A DNA stretch of 49,263 nucleotides, taken from assembly GCF_003426775.1 (NCBI RefSeq), contig NZ_QJUG01000038.1, positions 1 through 49,263 on the forward strand, given 5' to 3'. This DNA comes from Allorhizocola rhizosphaerae. Its GTDB lineage: Bacteria > Actinomycetota > Actinomycetes > Mycobacteriales > Micromonosporaceae. Within the stretch, counting starts at the first letter, position 1; every line of letters starts with the position of its first letter. The position numbers and the translations under genes were made by a program. Shown here one piece after another: positions 18,551 to 26,765 of the stretch. The notes under the pieces are model-generated. The model saw only the letters and a program-made list of their open reading frames with translations. It had not been told where the DNA came from and searched no databases.

Positions 18551-19080
18551 CGGCATGGGTCAACCGGCTTGCCCGCGTGACGGCGGTGCCGTTGGTGCTG
18601 CGCGGGATCGTGTTCGCGGCCGCGTGGCTGGGCCTGTGGCTGGCCGTGCCCTCGCCGGTGGCCTCCCTGCGTGTGGCGCTCTTGCTTGTCGTTGTCGCGC
18701 TCGTGCCCGCGCTCATCCCCGGCACCCGCGTGGTCGATGGGGTCATGCTCGCGATCGTCGCGCTGTGGGTGGTGTCCACGCTCATGGTCGGGCAGGCCGC
18801 CGAACCGGTGCACACGTTCATGACCGGCGCCGCGCTGTATCTGACCCATTCGGCGGCCGCTTTCGCCGCCGTGCTGCCCTACGACTCAGTCGTTGATGCG
18901 CAGGTCGTGGTGAGATGGGCGGCCCGGTCGGTGTTCGTGCTGGCTGCGGCTGGTGTGGTGACGGCGGTCGTGGTGCTGTTCGCCCCGATGGCCGGGCAGA
19001 CGACGTCGGTGGTGGCGCTGTTCGCCGGGCTGGGGATCGTGGTCGCATTAATCGCACTGCTCGCCCGGCGCAGGGGATAG
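18547..19080 (+). CDS. Polytopic membrane protein ending the MoxR block
   Basis: The 177-residue protein starts at the ATG overlapping the DUF58 stop. It has about five hydrophobic helices and almost no soluble part, ending in RRRG. I do not recognise a family. Its place as the last gene of an overlapping five-gene set suggests it anchors or completes a membrane complex with the DUF58 and DUF4129 proteins. No signal peptide, metal site or enzyme motif was seen. Confidence 0.7.
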   Translation: MTAWVNRLARVTAVPLVLRGIVFAAAWLGLWLAVPSPVASLRVALLLVVVALVPALIPGTRVVDGVMLAIVALWVVSTLMVGQAAEPVHTFMTGAALYLTHSAAAFAAVLPYDSVVDAQVVVRWAARSVFVLAAAGVVTAVVVLFAPMAGQTTSVVALFAGLGIVVALIALLARRRG

Positions 19081-19162
19081 GCCCTGCTCAGCGCCGGGAA
19101 GTGATGCCGATCGCTGATACGGATCACAGGGGTCGTTCAAGCTTGACCCGGGCCGTCGGGGG

Positions 19163-19175
19163 TACGTTGAGGGCG
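19163..19175 (+). promoter_or_regulatory. Leaderless promoter of the NADH dehydrogenase gene
   Basis: TACGTT at 19163-19168 is followed by 6 bases and the GTG at 19175. A TTGACC element at 19143-19148 could act as -35 box, but the 14-base spacer is short. The GAGGG overlapping this region could instead act as a ribosome site if transcription starts upstream. Confidence 0.4.
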
Positions 19176-20578
19176 TGACCACTCAACGGACACAGCCCCG
19201 GATTCTCATCGTGGGAGCCGGGCACGTTGGTCTATATGTTGCGGTGCGCCTGATGCGCAAGCTGCGCTCCGGCGAGGCCGAGGTGACGGTCGTCGACCCG
19301 CAGCCGCACATGACCTATCAGCCGTTCCTTCCCGAGGCGGCGGCCGGCAACATCTCGCCCCGGCACACCGTCGTGCCGTTGCGCCGCGAGCTGCGCGGCT
19401 GCAAAGTGATCAATGGCGCGGTGACGCGGATCGAGCACGAGCGCCGCATCGCGCACGTGCAGCCGATGGTCGGGCCGGCCCGCGAGGTACCATATGATCA
19501 TATTGTTGTCGCTCCCGGCAGCATCTCTCGCACGCTGCCCATCCCGGGTCTCGCCGAGCACGCCGTCGGCTTCAAGACCATCGGTGAAGCGATCTTCCTG
19601 CGCAACCAGGTGCTGGAGCGGCTCGACATCGCGGCAACGACGACGGACCCCGAGACCCGCAAGCGGGCGTTGACGTTCGTCGTTGTCGGCGCCGGCTTCG
19701 CGGGCGTCGAGGCGCTGGGCGAGATGGAAGACATGGCCCGCGACGCGATGAAGTATTACCCCGAGCTCCAGCCCGACGACATGCGCTGGGTGCTGGTCGA
19801 GGCGACGCAGCGCATCCTGCCGGAGGTCGGCCCCGAGATGGGCGCCTACACGGTGGAGCAGCTCGTCAAGCGCAACATCGATGTGCGCCTGGGCACGCTG
19901 CTGCAGTCGTGTGTGGACGGTTGGGTCAAGCTTTCCGACGGTGAGCAGTTCGGCGCCGACACAATCGTGTGGACGGCGGGCGTCAAGCCGCACCCGCTGA
20001 CGCTCGCGACCGACCTGCCGACCAACGCCCGGGGCGGGATCGTCTGCGACGCGGCGCTGCGCGTGGTCCGCGACGGCAACGTGCCGATCCCGGGCGCGTG
20101 GAGTGCGGGCGACTGCGCGGCCGTGCCCGATCTGACGGCGGCGGCGGGGGAGATGTGCGCGCCCAACGCCCAGCATGCGGTGCGGCAGGCGAGACTGTTG
20201 GCCGACAACATCGTCGCGACCCTGCGGGGCAAGGGCATCCGGGCATACCGGCACAAATACGTGGGCTCGGTGGCCAGCCTCGGGCTGCACCAGGGCGTCG
20301 CGCACATCTACGGGTTCAAGGTCAAAGGCTGGCTGGCCTGGTTTCTGCACCGCAGCTACCACATGAGCCGCATCCCGTCGCTCAACCGCAAGGTCCGGGT
20401 CATCGCCGACTGGACGCTGGCGTTGTTCCTCAAGCGCGAAGTCGTGGCGCTGGGCGAGCTGCACGAGCCGTTCGAGCCCATCAAGGAGGCGAGCACGCCC
20501 AAGGCAAGGGCCGTCGAGGCGCTGAGCGCGCCCGGTGAGAAGGCCATCGCGGAGGCGCACGCGCCGAAGCGGGATTGA
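19175..20578 (+). CDS. ndh: Type II NADH dehydrogenase (NDH-2)
   Basis: The 467-residue flavoprotein has an FAD-binding Rossmann motif at the N-terminus (VGAGHVGLYVA, about 13-23) and a second, NADH-binding one (VGAGFAGVEALGE) near residue 172. TYQPFLPEAAAGNI near 48-60 and the C-terminal AGDCAAVPD segment are typical of the family. The C-terminal region carries hydrophobic amphipathic helices (IADWTLALFLKREV) that attach the enzyme to the membrane surface, where it passes electrons from NADH to menaquinone without pumping protons. The GTG start has a leaderless-like promoter. A hairpin terminator follows at 20603. Confidence 0.93.
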   Translation: MTTQRTQPRILIVGAGHVGLYVAVRLMRKLRSGEAEVTVVDPQPHMTYQPFLPEAAAGNISPRHTVVPLRRELRGCKVINGAVTRIEHERRIAHVQPMVGPAREVPYDHIVVAPGSISRTLPIPGLAEHAVGFKTIGEAIFLRNQVLERLDIAATTTDPETRKRALTFVVVGAGFAGVEALGEMEDMARDAMKYYPELQPDDMRWVLVEATQRILPEVGPEMGAYTVEQLVKRNIDVRLGTLLQSCVDGWVKLSDGEQFGADTIVWTAGVKPHPLTLATDLPTNARGGIVCDAALRVVRDGNVPIPGAWSAGDCAAVPDLTAAAGEMCAPNAQHAVRQARLLADNIVATLRGKGIRAYRHKYVGSVASLGLHQGVAHIYGFKVKGWLAWFLHRSYHMSRIPSLNRKVRVIADWTLALFLKREVVALGELHEPFEPIKEASTPKARAVEALSAPGEKAIAEAHAPKRD

Positions 20579-20602
20579 CCATGAAGTTGGCGTCGCGACA
20601 CA

Positions 20603-20636
20603 CCGTCGAGCATGGACTTATGTTCATGATCGACGG
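20603..20636. terminator. Bidirectional hairpin between ndh and the response regulator gene
   Basis: CCGTCGAGCATG (20603-20614) and CATGATCGACGG (20625-20636) pair at 11 of 12 positions around a 10-base loop. The hairpin lies between two convergent stop codons (20578 and 20641), so it can serve both genes. Confidence 0.6.
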
Positions 20637-20640
20637 GGTT

Positions 20641-21291
20641 CTAGGGGGTTAGGCCGGATTGGTAGGCGAAGACGACGAGTTGGGCGCGGTCGCGGGCGCC
20701 TAGTTTGGTCATCGATCGGCTCACATGCGTGCGCACCGTGGCCGGGCTCAACACCAGCCGTTGCGCGATCTCGTCGTTGGTGAGCCCCTCAGCCACCAGC
20801 GCGACCAGCTCCCGCTCGCGATCGGTGAGCCGCCGGATCTGCGGGTGTGGCGTGGCCTTCCGCGAGCCGGACACGAACTCGCCGATCACCCGCCGGGTCA
20901 CCGACGGCGAGAGCAGCGAGTCGCCCGCGGCCACCACCCGGATCGCGTTGAGCAGGGCCTCCGGGCTGGTGTCCTTGATGAGGAACCCGCTCGCGCCCGC
21001 CCGCAGCGCCTCGAACACATACTCATCGAGCTCGAACGTCGTCAGCATGATGACCCGCGTCGCCTCCAGCGCCGGGTCACCGGCCACCGTGCGCAGCGCC
21101 TCGATGCCGTCCATCACCGGCATCCTGATGTCCATCAGCACCACGTCGGGCCGGGTCCGCCGGATGAGCTCGACCGCCTCCCGCCCATCGGCCGCCTCGC
21201 CCGAGAGCATCAGATCGTCTTCGGTTTCGACCAGCACCCGCAGGCCGATCCGCACCAGATCCTGGTCGTCGACGATCAAAACCCTTATCAT
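20641..21291 (-). CDS. NarL/FixJ-type response regulator
   Basis: The 216-residue protein has a receiver domain with the acidic pair DD (8-9), the phosphoacceptor Asp54 in VVLMDIRMP, Thr in LTTF and Lys in LIKD. A LuxR-type helix-turn-helix follows at about 150-210 (LTDRERELVALVAEGLTNDE, then LSPATVRTHVSRSMTKLG). Its ATG overlaps the stop of the histidine kinase gene (21288-21291), so the two are a cognate pair and made together. The stimulus is not evident from the sequence. Confidence 0.95.
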   Translation of the reverse strand: MIRVLIVDDQDLVRIGLRVLVETEDDLMLSGEAADGREAVELIRRTRPDVVLMDIRMPVMDGIEALRTVAGDPALEATRVIMLTTFELDEYVFEALRAGASGFLIKDTSPEALLNAIRVVAAGDSLLSPSVTRRVIGEFVSGSRKATPHPQIRRLTDRERELVALVAEGLTNDEIAQRLVLSPATVRTHVSRSMTKLGARDRAQLVVFAYQSGLTP

Positions 21292-22421
21292 CCAGTACCC
21301 CTTCGTAGCGGCAGCCGCGCGACGACCTCAAACCCGCCCTCGGGACGCGGCCCCGCCGAGAGTGTCCCGCCCAGCCCGGCGGCCCGTTCCATCATCCCCG
21401 TGATCCCGTGGCCTTTTGTCGCGCTCGCAGTTGGCTTCTTGCTCCCGTTGTCGGTGACCCGCAGCTCCAGCGTCTCGGGCTGGTAGGAGACCCGCACGTG
21501 CGCCGCGGCGCCCTGCCCCGCGTGCCGCAGCACGTTGGTCAGCGCCTCCTGCACGATGCGATAGCCCGCGAGGTCCACATTGGACGCCAGATCGGCCGGA
21601 CGCTCGCCCGCCACCTCGACCCGCACGCTCAGCCCGCTGCCCGTCATCCGCGACACGAGCCGGTCCAGCTGCGCCAGCGTCGCGGACGGCCGCCGTTCGT
21701 CGCCGTCGTCGCTGTCCGGCGCCCGGAACACGGCCAGCGTGCCGCGCAGCTCGTCGAGCGCGTCCCGGCTGGACCGATGGATTGCCTCCAGCGCGAGCCG
21801 TGCCTGCTCCGGCCGCCGCTCCAGCACGTGCAACGCGACCTGCGCCTGCATGTTGATCGCGGCCAGGCCGTGCGCCATCACGTCGTGCACCTCGCGCGCG
21901 ACACGCAGCCGCTCCCCGTAGATCCGCTCGCGGCGCTGCTCGGCCCGCGTGGCGCGCACGAGCGGGATCGTCACGCCCATCGCCCACGGCAGGAGCAGCC
22001 ACGCCGCCCAGGGCAGCGTCCAAACCAGACTGTCGAGCCCCTGGTCGAACACCAGCCGGTAGGCGTGGCCGAACAACACGACCAGAGCCACCCCGCACGC
22101 GATGAGCGACTGGCGCATGGGCAGCCTTGAGGCCACCGCATACATCGCCACGGCGGCCGGGAACAGCGCGGGGCCGAACGGATAACCCATAAGCAAATAG
22201 AGGGAAACGGCGAGCGTGACGATGGCGAGCACAACGACCGGCCGTCTTCGCCGGGCGACCAATGCGCCCGCGGCCACCACGATCAGTGCCCCGCCCAACG
22301 CGTCGAGCGGCAACCGGTCGGACTGGCCACGGACCGCAAAGTAGGACCCGATCAGGCCGATCACCATGAGGAGGAGCGCGAGCAGCACGTCGAAGAGCAG
22401 CGACCGCGTGGACTTCCTCAT
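21288..22421 (-). CDS. HisKA_3 sensor histidine kinase
   Basis: From ATG 22421 the protein has 377 residues. The N-terminal part holds about five membrane helices with short loops, so the sensor is in the membrane. The dimerisation domain has the phosphoacceptor His near residue 179 in REVHDVMAHGLAAI. The HATPase domain has an N-box (ALTNVLRHA) and a G-box (GHGITGMMERAAGLGG). The start is set by TAGCCT 7 bases upstream on this strand, which fits a leaderless mRNA. Upstream in-frame codons at 22442 and 22487 are less likely. An inverted repeat at 22478 may be a site for the cognate regulator. Confidence 0.92.
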   Translation of the reverse strand: MRKSTRSLLFDVLLALLLMVIGLIGSYFAVRGQSDRLPLDALGGALIVVAAGALVARRRRPVVVLAIVTLAVSLYLLMGYPFGPALFPAAVAMYAVASRLPMRQSLIACGVALVVLFGHAYRLVFDQGLDSLVWTLPWAAWLLLPWAMGVTIPLVRATRAEQRRERIYGERLRVAREVHDVMAHGLAAINMQAQVALHVLERRPEQARLALEAIHRSSRDALDELRGTLAVFRAPDSDDGDERRPSATLAQLDRLVSRMTGSGLSVRVEVAGERPADLASNVDLAGYRIVQEALTNVLRHAGQGAAAHVRVSYQPETLELRVTDNGSKKPTASATKGHGITGMMERAAGLGGTLSAGPRPEGGFEVVARLPLRRGTG

Positions 22422-22497
22422 GCCAATGAGGCTAGGCGGCATCGCGCTCCGGCGCGTCCGGCGAGAAGAGTACAGCTCATACGGCAATGAGCGTATG
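22422..22497. promoter_or_regulatory. Kinase promoter and inverted repeat in the divergent region
   Basis: TAGCCT (minus strand, 22429-22434) is spaced 7 bases from the kinase ATG. Farther upstream lies a perfect inverted repeat, CATACG and CGTATG around GCAATGAG (22478-22497). It sits between the kinase and the divergent membrane gene at 22555, so it may be an operator acting on both, perhaps for the adjacent response regulator. Confidence 0.45.
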
Positions 22498-22554
22498 CGA
22501 GGTGCCGACCCCGGTAGGACGACCGTTGCAGGCCCGCGCCGCGACCCTCATGGC

Positions 22555-23025
22555 ATGAGCAGAATCAGACTGGCGGCCCCGGTTTACAAGGGCACCCTGG
22601 CGGTGCACATCATCGCCACCGGCGCATGGATAGGCATCGACGTCGTCATGGGCGTGCTCGTGTTCACCGCCATGTCCACAGTGGACAGCGCCGTGCGCAT
22701 GCTGTGCCTGCAGGTGCTGCAACTGGTCACGGTGTGGCCCATGTTGGCGTCCGGCGCGGTGAGCTTGCTCAGCGGGCTGCTGCTCGGACTCGGTACCAAA
22801 TATGGAATCGTCCGCTACTGGTGGGTGCTGATCAAGCTCATCCTCAACCTTGTCCTGATGGTGCTGGTCTTCTTCTCGCTGCGTCCCGGCGTGGCCGAGG
22901 TGGCCAAGACCGGCATCGTGGGCGACATGGTCTTCCCGCCGATCGTGTCCACCTCGACGCTGCTGTTCGCCGCGTTCATCAGTGTCTACAAGCCCTGGGG
23001 CCGCATCAGGCGCAGGCGGCTATAG
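22555..23025 (+). CDS. DUF2269-like integral membrane protein
   Basis: The 156-residue protein begins MSRIRLAAPVYKG and has four hydrophobic helices; HIIATGAWIGIDVVMG is the first, and WWVLIKLILNLVLMVLVFF lies in the second half. The histidine and tryptophan near the start of helix 1 resemble DUF2269-type membrane proteins, whose role is not known. No clear ribosome site precedes the ATG. The gene is divergent from the two-component system and could be its target. Its stop (23023-23025) overlaps the stop of the opposing methyltransferase gene (23020-23022). Confidence 0.7.
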   Translation: MSRIRLAAPVYKGTLAVHIIATGAWIGIDVVMGVLVFTAMSTVDSAVRMLCLQVLQLVTVWPMLASGAVSLLSGLLLGLGTKYGIVRYWWVLIKLILNLVLMVLVFFSLRPGVAEVAKTGIVGDMVFPPIVSTSTLLFAAFISVYKPWGRIRRRRL

Positions 23026-23955
23026 ATGTGCTGCGATGGCACGGATGTGCCGCACGTCCGTGCCGCAACACCCGCCGAGCACCGACAGCCGGCCGAAGTC
23101 CGCCCGCAGCTGGCCATGCAACTCGCCGAACTCCGTCGGGTCACCCGCGTCGAGGAACGGCGAGTTGTCCAGCTCCGCGTGGCTCATCCGGGACGCGTTG
23201 GCGCGCAAGCCCCGGATCCGCTCGGCCCATCCCGCATCCGGGTCGAGCGTCTTGCGGAAGTGGCTCGGGTGGGCACAATTGATCATGTAGTACGCGGGAT
23301 AGCCGTCCGTGAGCTCGTCGACCGCGCTGATCGCGTCGCCCAGGGCGGTGTGCACGGGCAGCCGTCCATCGGTCTCCACGGTGAACGCCACCACGACCGG
23401 CATGCCCGCGTCGCGCGCGGCGAGCGCCACGCCCGCCGCCTCCTCCACGTAGCCCATCGTCATGGCGGTGACGAGGTCGGCCTCGGTCTCGGCGAACGTG
23501 CTGATTTGCGCGCTGTGATAATCCCGCGCAGCATCGAGAGACATCAGTTGCTCTGGTGCGTATCCGTCCCCGCGCGGCCCGACGCATCCGCTGACGACAA
23601 TGGGCGCCACGTGGGCCTCGAACTCCGCCCTGAGGGCCGTCAGCATTTCGATCGCCTGCCGGTTGGCGTGGGCGAGCGCATCGGCGTCGTAACCCAGCCG
23701 GGTCGCCCAGTCGAGGCTGGCCCGCCACGTCGCCGATTCGAGCACAAACCCGGTCCCCGCCCGCTGCGCGACGGCGATGTACTCGCGATAATACGCGTCG
23801 AGCAGCCGCCTGCCCTTGTCTGTGGACAGCAACGGGAACGCGGCGAATTCGGGGAGCTTGGCCCCGCGGTTGAAAATGAGATCCGTCTCAACGCCGCCGT
23901 CGGTGAGAAAGACTCCCGATCCGAGCTGAGGCAGCTCGTGACCGTAGCGAGTCAT
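23020..23955 (-). CDS. Homocysteine S-methyltransferase family protein
   Basis: The 311-residue protein has the zinc-ligand cysteines of the family, one in INCAHPSHF and two in LGGCCGTD near the C-terminus, and starts MTRYGHELPQLGSGVFLTDG with the GG-E substrate loop. The group transfers a methyl from S-methylmethionine or a related donor to homocysteine, giving methionine. ATG 23955 is preferred because AGGAGG lies 8 bases upstream. The frame is open for another 82 codons, but these are Arg-rich and unlike the family. It stands alone between two genes of other functions. Confidence 0.9.
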   Translation of the reverse strand: MTRYGHELPQLGSGVFLTDGGVETDLIFNRGAKLPEFAAFPLLSTDKGRRLLDAYYREYIAVAQRAGTGFVLESATWRASLDWATRLGYDADALAHANRQAIEMLTALRAEFEAHVAPIVVSGCVGPRGDGYAPEQLMSLDAARDYHSAQISTFAETEADLVTAMTMGYVEEAAGVALAARDAGMPVVVAFTVETDGRLPVHTALGDAISAVDELTDGYPAYYMINCAHPSHFRKTLDPDAGWAERIRGLRANASRMSHAELDNSPFLDAGDPTEFGELHGQLRADFGRLSVLGGCCGTDVRHIRAIAAHL

Positions 23956-24225
23956 TGTGTTCCTCCTGGAACTTATGTTTCCCTTATTTAACCGCCCCAC
24001 TGTGCTGGGACGCCCAGCAATTACCGACTTCTGTCGATGATCCGACCCCGGCTCCAGCGCCACCGTGTGACAGGTCTCGATGAGTGCGAGTATGCGTTCG
24101 CGCAGCCCGTGCTTTTCGAGCGAGGGAATTCCTCCCGGAACGCGCGCAGGGATGCCGGCCGGCTGTTGGGCTTGAGCGGTACGTGCGATCTTCAAAATCA
24201 TGGGCTCAGGCTGGCGCCCACTTGG
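23956..24225. other. Intergenic region between the methyltransferase and thiolase genes
   Basis: About 270 bases lie between these divergent genes. The AT-rich stretch near 23970-23985 is the likely methyltransferase promoter. The remaining part shows no gene I can support; a minus-strand open frame here has no recognisable domain. It may be the worn trace of a lost gene. Confidence 0.35.
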
Positions 24226-24249
24226 TTACCCGCGAGTAAGGTGGGGCTT
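24226..24249 (+). promoter_or_regulatory. Thiolase leaderless promoter with overlapping palindrome
   Basis: TAAGGT (24237-24242) is followed by 7 bases and the thiolase ATG, fitting a leaderless mRNA. The near-perfect palindrome TTACCCGCGAGTAA (24226-24239) overlaps the first bases of this -10 box, so a bound protein would block the polymerase. The TTAC-N6-GTAA layout suits a TetR-type repressor, perhaps one that senses acyl-CoA; the protein is not known. Confidence 0.55.
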
Positions 24250-25494
24250 ATGACTGAAGCTGTGATCGTCGCGACCGCGAGGTCGCCCATTGGTCGGGCC
24301 GGGAAGGGCTCGCTGAAGGATCTCCGCGCGGACGACCTGGCCGCGGCCATCGTGCGAGCCGCGCTCGACAAGGTGCCCCAGCTGGACCCGCGGCTGATCG
24401 ACGACCTGTACCTTGGCTGCGGCCTGCCAGGCGGCGAGCAGGGCTTCAACATGGGCCGGGTGGTGGCCACGCTGCTGGGCTACGACCACCTGCCGGCCGC
24501 CACGCTGACCCGCTACTGCGCCTCCTCGCTGCAGACCACACGCATGGCCTTCCACGCCATCAAGGCGGGCGAGGGCGATGTGTTCATCAGCGCCGGGGTC
24601 GAGATGGTGTCCCGCTATGCCCGTGGCAACTCCGACCACCTGCCCGAAGAGGCGGCCGAGAAGGTGGGCGGCAGCTGGCACAACCCGCGCTTCGCCGGCG
24701 CCCGCACGCGCAGTGCCAAGCGGGCCGAGGGCGGGGCGCCCGACTGGACCGACCCGCGCGAGGCGGGCGACCTGCCCGACATCTACCTGGCGATGGGCCA
24801 GACCGCCGAAAACCTCGCCCAGATCCGCGACATTTCGAGGTTGGAGATGGACGAGTTCGGTGTGCGGTCGCAGAATCTGGCGGAGAAGGCCATCGCCGAC
24901 GGCTTCTGGGCTCGCGAGATCACGCCCGTCACGCTGCCCGACGGCACCGTGGTGTCCAAAGACGACGGACCGCGGGCGGGCGTCACGCTGGAGGGCACGG
25001 CCGCGCTCAAGCCCGTCTTCCGCCCCGACGGCCGGATCACGGCCGGCAACTGCTGTCCGCTCAACGACGGCGCGGCGGCGGTCGTGATCATGAGCGATGG
25101 CAAGGCGCGCGAGCTGGGCATCAAGCCGCTGGCCCGGATCGTGTCGACCGGGGTGACCGCGATCAGCCCCGAGATCATGGGGATCGGGCCGGTCGGGGCG
25201 ACGCGGGACGCGCTGAAGAAGGCCGGCATGACCATCGAGGACATGGACCTGGTCGAGATCAACGAGGCGTTCGCCGCCCAGGTGATCCCGTCCTATCAGG
25301 AGCTCGGCATCCCGCTGGAGAAGCTGAACGTCAACGGTGGCGCGATCGCGGTCGGGCATCCGTTCGGCATGACCGGTGCGCGCATCACCGGTACCCTCAT
25401 CAACAGCCTTGAATGGCACGACAAGCGGTTCGGCCTCGAAACCATGTGCGTCGGCGGCGGCCAGGGCATGGCCATGATCATTGAGCGGCTGTGA
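24250..25494 (+). CDS. Acetyl-CoA acyltransferase (thiolase)
   Basis: The 414-residue protein has all thiolase catalytic residues: Cys90 in RYCASSLQT, His370 in VGHPFGMTGAR and Cys400 in TMCVGGGQGMA, plus EINEAFAAQ. It catalyses the CoA-dependent cleavage of 3-ketoacyl-CoA, or the reverse condensation of two acetyl-CoA, in fatty acid degradation or polymer synthesis. ATG 24250 is chosen over upstream codons because the family starts EAVIVATARSPIG and a -10 box is correctly spaced. The 3' end overlaps the convergent 96-residue gene by 17 bases. Confidence 0.94.
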   Translation: MTEAVIVATARSPIGRAGKGSLKDLRADDLAAAIVRAALDKVPQLDPRLIDDLYLGCGLPGGEQGFNMGRVVATLLGYDHLPAATLTRYCASSLQTTRMAFHAIKAGEGDVFISAGVEMVSRYARGNSDHLPEEAAEKVGGSWHNPRFAGARTRSAKRAEGGAPDWTDPREAGDLPDIYLAMGQTAENLAQIRDISRLEMDEFGVRSQNLAEKAIADGFWAREITPVTLPDGTVVSKDDGPRAGVTLEGTAALKPVFRPDGRITAGNCCPLNDGAAAVVIMSDGKARELGIKPLARIVSTGVTAISPEIMGIGPVGATRDALKKAGMTIEDMDLVEINEAFAAQVIPSYQELGIPLEKLNVNGGAIAVGHPFGMTGARITGTLINSLEWHDKRFGLETMCVGGGQGMAMIIERL

Positions 25495-25768
25495 GCCGGC
25501 CCCGCAGGGCCGCCAAATCCGCCACGGCCTTGGTGACGGCGTCGTCGTCGCCGGTCTCGATCAGGTCGTCGACCACCACGCGCAGCTGATCGGCGAGCGC
25601 GGCCGGGCCGAGCCGCGGCACCGCACGAGACGGGCCGGCGATGCGCTGTATGACCTCATACAGCGCATCGCCGCGATTGCCCCATCGCGCGGGTGTCCAG
25701 TGGGACACCTGGTTCACGATCAGGCCGGTGAGCTGTCGCAGCTCGCGGCAGGCCACCGGCGGCGTCAT
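25478..25768 (-). CDS. Conserved hypothetical protein, 96 residues
   Basis: The protein starts MTPPVACRELRQLTGLIVNQ and is mainly helical, with an acidic C-terminal half (LADQLRVVVDDLIETGDDDA). I do not recognise a family. The reading frame is supported by its codon bias, and its 3' end overlaps the thiolase gene by 17 bases. The gene contains the 18-bp inverted repeat at 25636-25673, which encodes GDALYEVIQRIAG here. Cytoplasmic; no signal peptide or membrane helix. Confidence 0.6.
   Translation of the reverse strand: MTPPVACRELRQLTGLIVNQVSHWTPARWGNRGDALYEVIQRIAGPSRAVPRLGPAALADQLRVVVDDLIETGDDDAVTKAVADLAALRGRLTAAQ
25636..25673. repeat. Perfect 18-bp inverted repeat with 2-base centre
   Basis: CGGCGATGCGCTGTATGA (25636-25653) and its exact complement (25656-25673) flank CC. 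The repeat lies inside the 96-residue gene and 141 bases after the thiolase stop. Because it is symmetrical, both strands can encode nearly the same peptide (GDALY followed by IQRIA). It could end thiolase transcription, bind a dimeric protein or form a cruciform. Confidence 0.85.
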
Positions 25769-25877
25769 CCTGACGATCTCTGACTGACGAAGTCGTCAAG
25801 ATCGGGCTTGGATGGCGCCGCCTTCCGGGGTGGCCAGCCCGCGAGTCGCGTTAGCGCTGGCAACGCTGGCTCAGCCA

Positions 25878-26684
25878 TCAATCCTCTTGGAAGTACGACA
25901 GCAGGCGCAGGAACTCCAGGTACATCCAGATCAGTTCGACCAGGATCCCGAACGCGCCCAGCCAGCCGTATTTGCGCGGCAGACCGGCCGCCACGCCGTC
26001 CTCGATCTGCTTGAAGCTCACCACGAACATGAGCGCGGCGACCACGATGCAGATGAGGCTGAACCCGATCGCGAGCGGACCGCCGTCGCGCAGCGGGCCG
26101 ACCGACCCCGAGAACATGTAGATCACGAAGTTGACCAGCATCACGATGGCCAGGCCGGCCGCCGCGCCGATGACGATCTTCATGAACTTGGGCGTCGCCC
26201 GGATGATCCGTGACTTGTAGAGGAACGCCATCACGCCGAACACGCTCAGCGTGGCGATCACCGCCGAGGCCACGATGCCGGGCCAGCGGGTGTTGAACAC
26301 CTCGCTGACCGCGCCGAGGAACAGGCCCTCGACCACGGCATAGGTGCCGATCACGATCGGGTTGGTGACCTGGGCGAACGAGATGATCAGGCCGAGCACC
26401 AGCCCGACGATCATCGCGCCCATCCAGGTGACGGGGATGAGGCTGTCCGGAAGGACGACCCAGGAGATGGCCGCGGACAACGCGACCAGGCCGACCAGCG
26501 TGATCGTCTTGACCACGACGTCGTCGACCGTCATCACGTCGCGGGCGGTTGCCGCCTGGACCGGGCTCGGGAAGGCACTTGGTTGGGTGGAATAGCCCTG
26601 CCCGGCGGGTCCGCCGGGTACTGAGTAAGTTGGCTGCTGTGCAGCCGCGCTAAAGCGGCCCAGCACCGGGTTGGAACTCTTCAC
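25878..26684 (-). CDS. Bax inhibitor-1/YccA family membrane protein
   Basis: After an N-terminal soluble stretch of about 55 residues rich in Ser, Pro and Gln there are seven hydrophobic helices, with FLGAVSEVFNTRWPGIV and the late acidic-ended helix ELIWMYLEFLRLLSYFQED. The family includes YccA and the pH-sensitive calcium leak channel BsYetJ. The GTG at 26684 (VKSSNPVLGRF) is set by TATCCT 7 bases upstream, giving 268 residues. The frame is open for nine more codons upstream, but the longer form would overlap the -10 box. It is downstream of, and in the same direction as, the large membrane gene. Confidence 0.88.
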   Translation of the reverse strand: MKSSNPVLGRFSAAAQQPTYSVPGGPAGQGYSTQPSAFPSPVQAATARDVMTVDDVVVKTITLVGLVALSAAISWVVLPDSLIPVTWMGAMIVGLVLGLIISFAQVTNPIVIGTYAVVEGLFLGAVSEVFNTRWPGIVASAVIATLSVFGVMAFLYKSRIIRATPKFMKIVIGAAAGLAIVMLVNFVIYMFSGSVGPLRDGGPLAIGFSLICIVVAALMFVVSFKQIEDGVAAGLPRKYGWLGAFGILVELIWMYLEFLRLLSYFQED

Positions 26685-26697
26685 GCCAACAAGGATA
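26685..26697 (-). promoter_or_regulatory. Leaderless promoter of the Bax-inhibitor-1 gene
   Basis: On the minus strand TATCCT (26692-26697) is followed by 7 bases and the GTG at 26684. The spacing puts the transcript start on the first base of the start codon, and no ribosome site is present. Confidence 0.5.
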
Positions 26698-26765
26698 CGG
26701 CGCTTTGTCACATCGTGGGAACGATGGCGCCGATGGTGAGGCGATCGTCCACATGCGAGCGTGCT

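Noticed and set aside
19492-19503. AT-rich palindrome ATATGATCATAT.
   Set aside because: It lies inside the ndh coding sequence at a conserved YDH segment, and chance plus codon choice explains it.
23956-24201. N-terminal extension of the homocysteine methyltransferase by 82 codons.
   Set aside because: The extra residues lack family similarity and a strong AGGAGG precedes ATG 23955.
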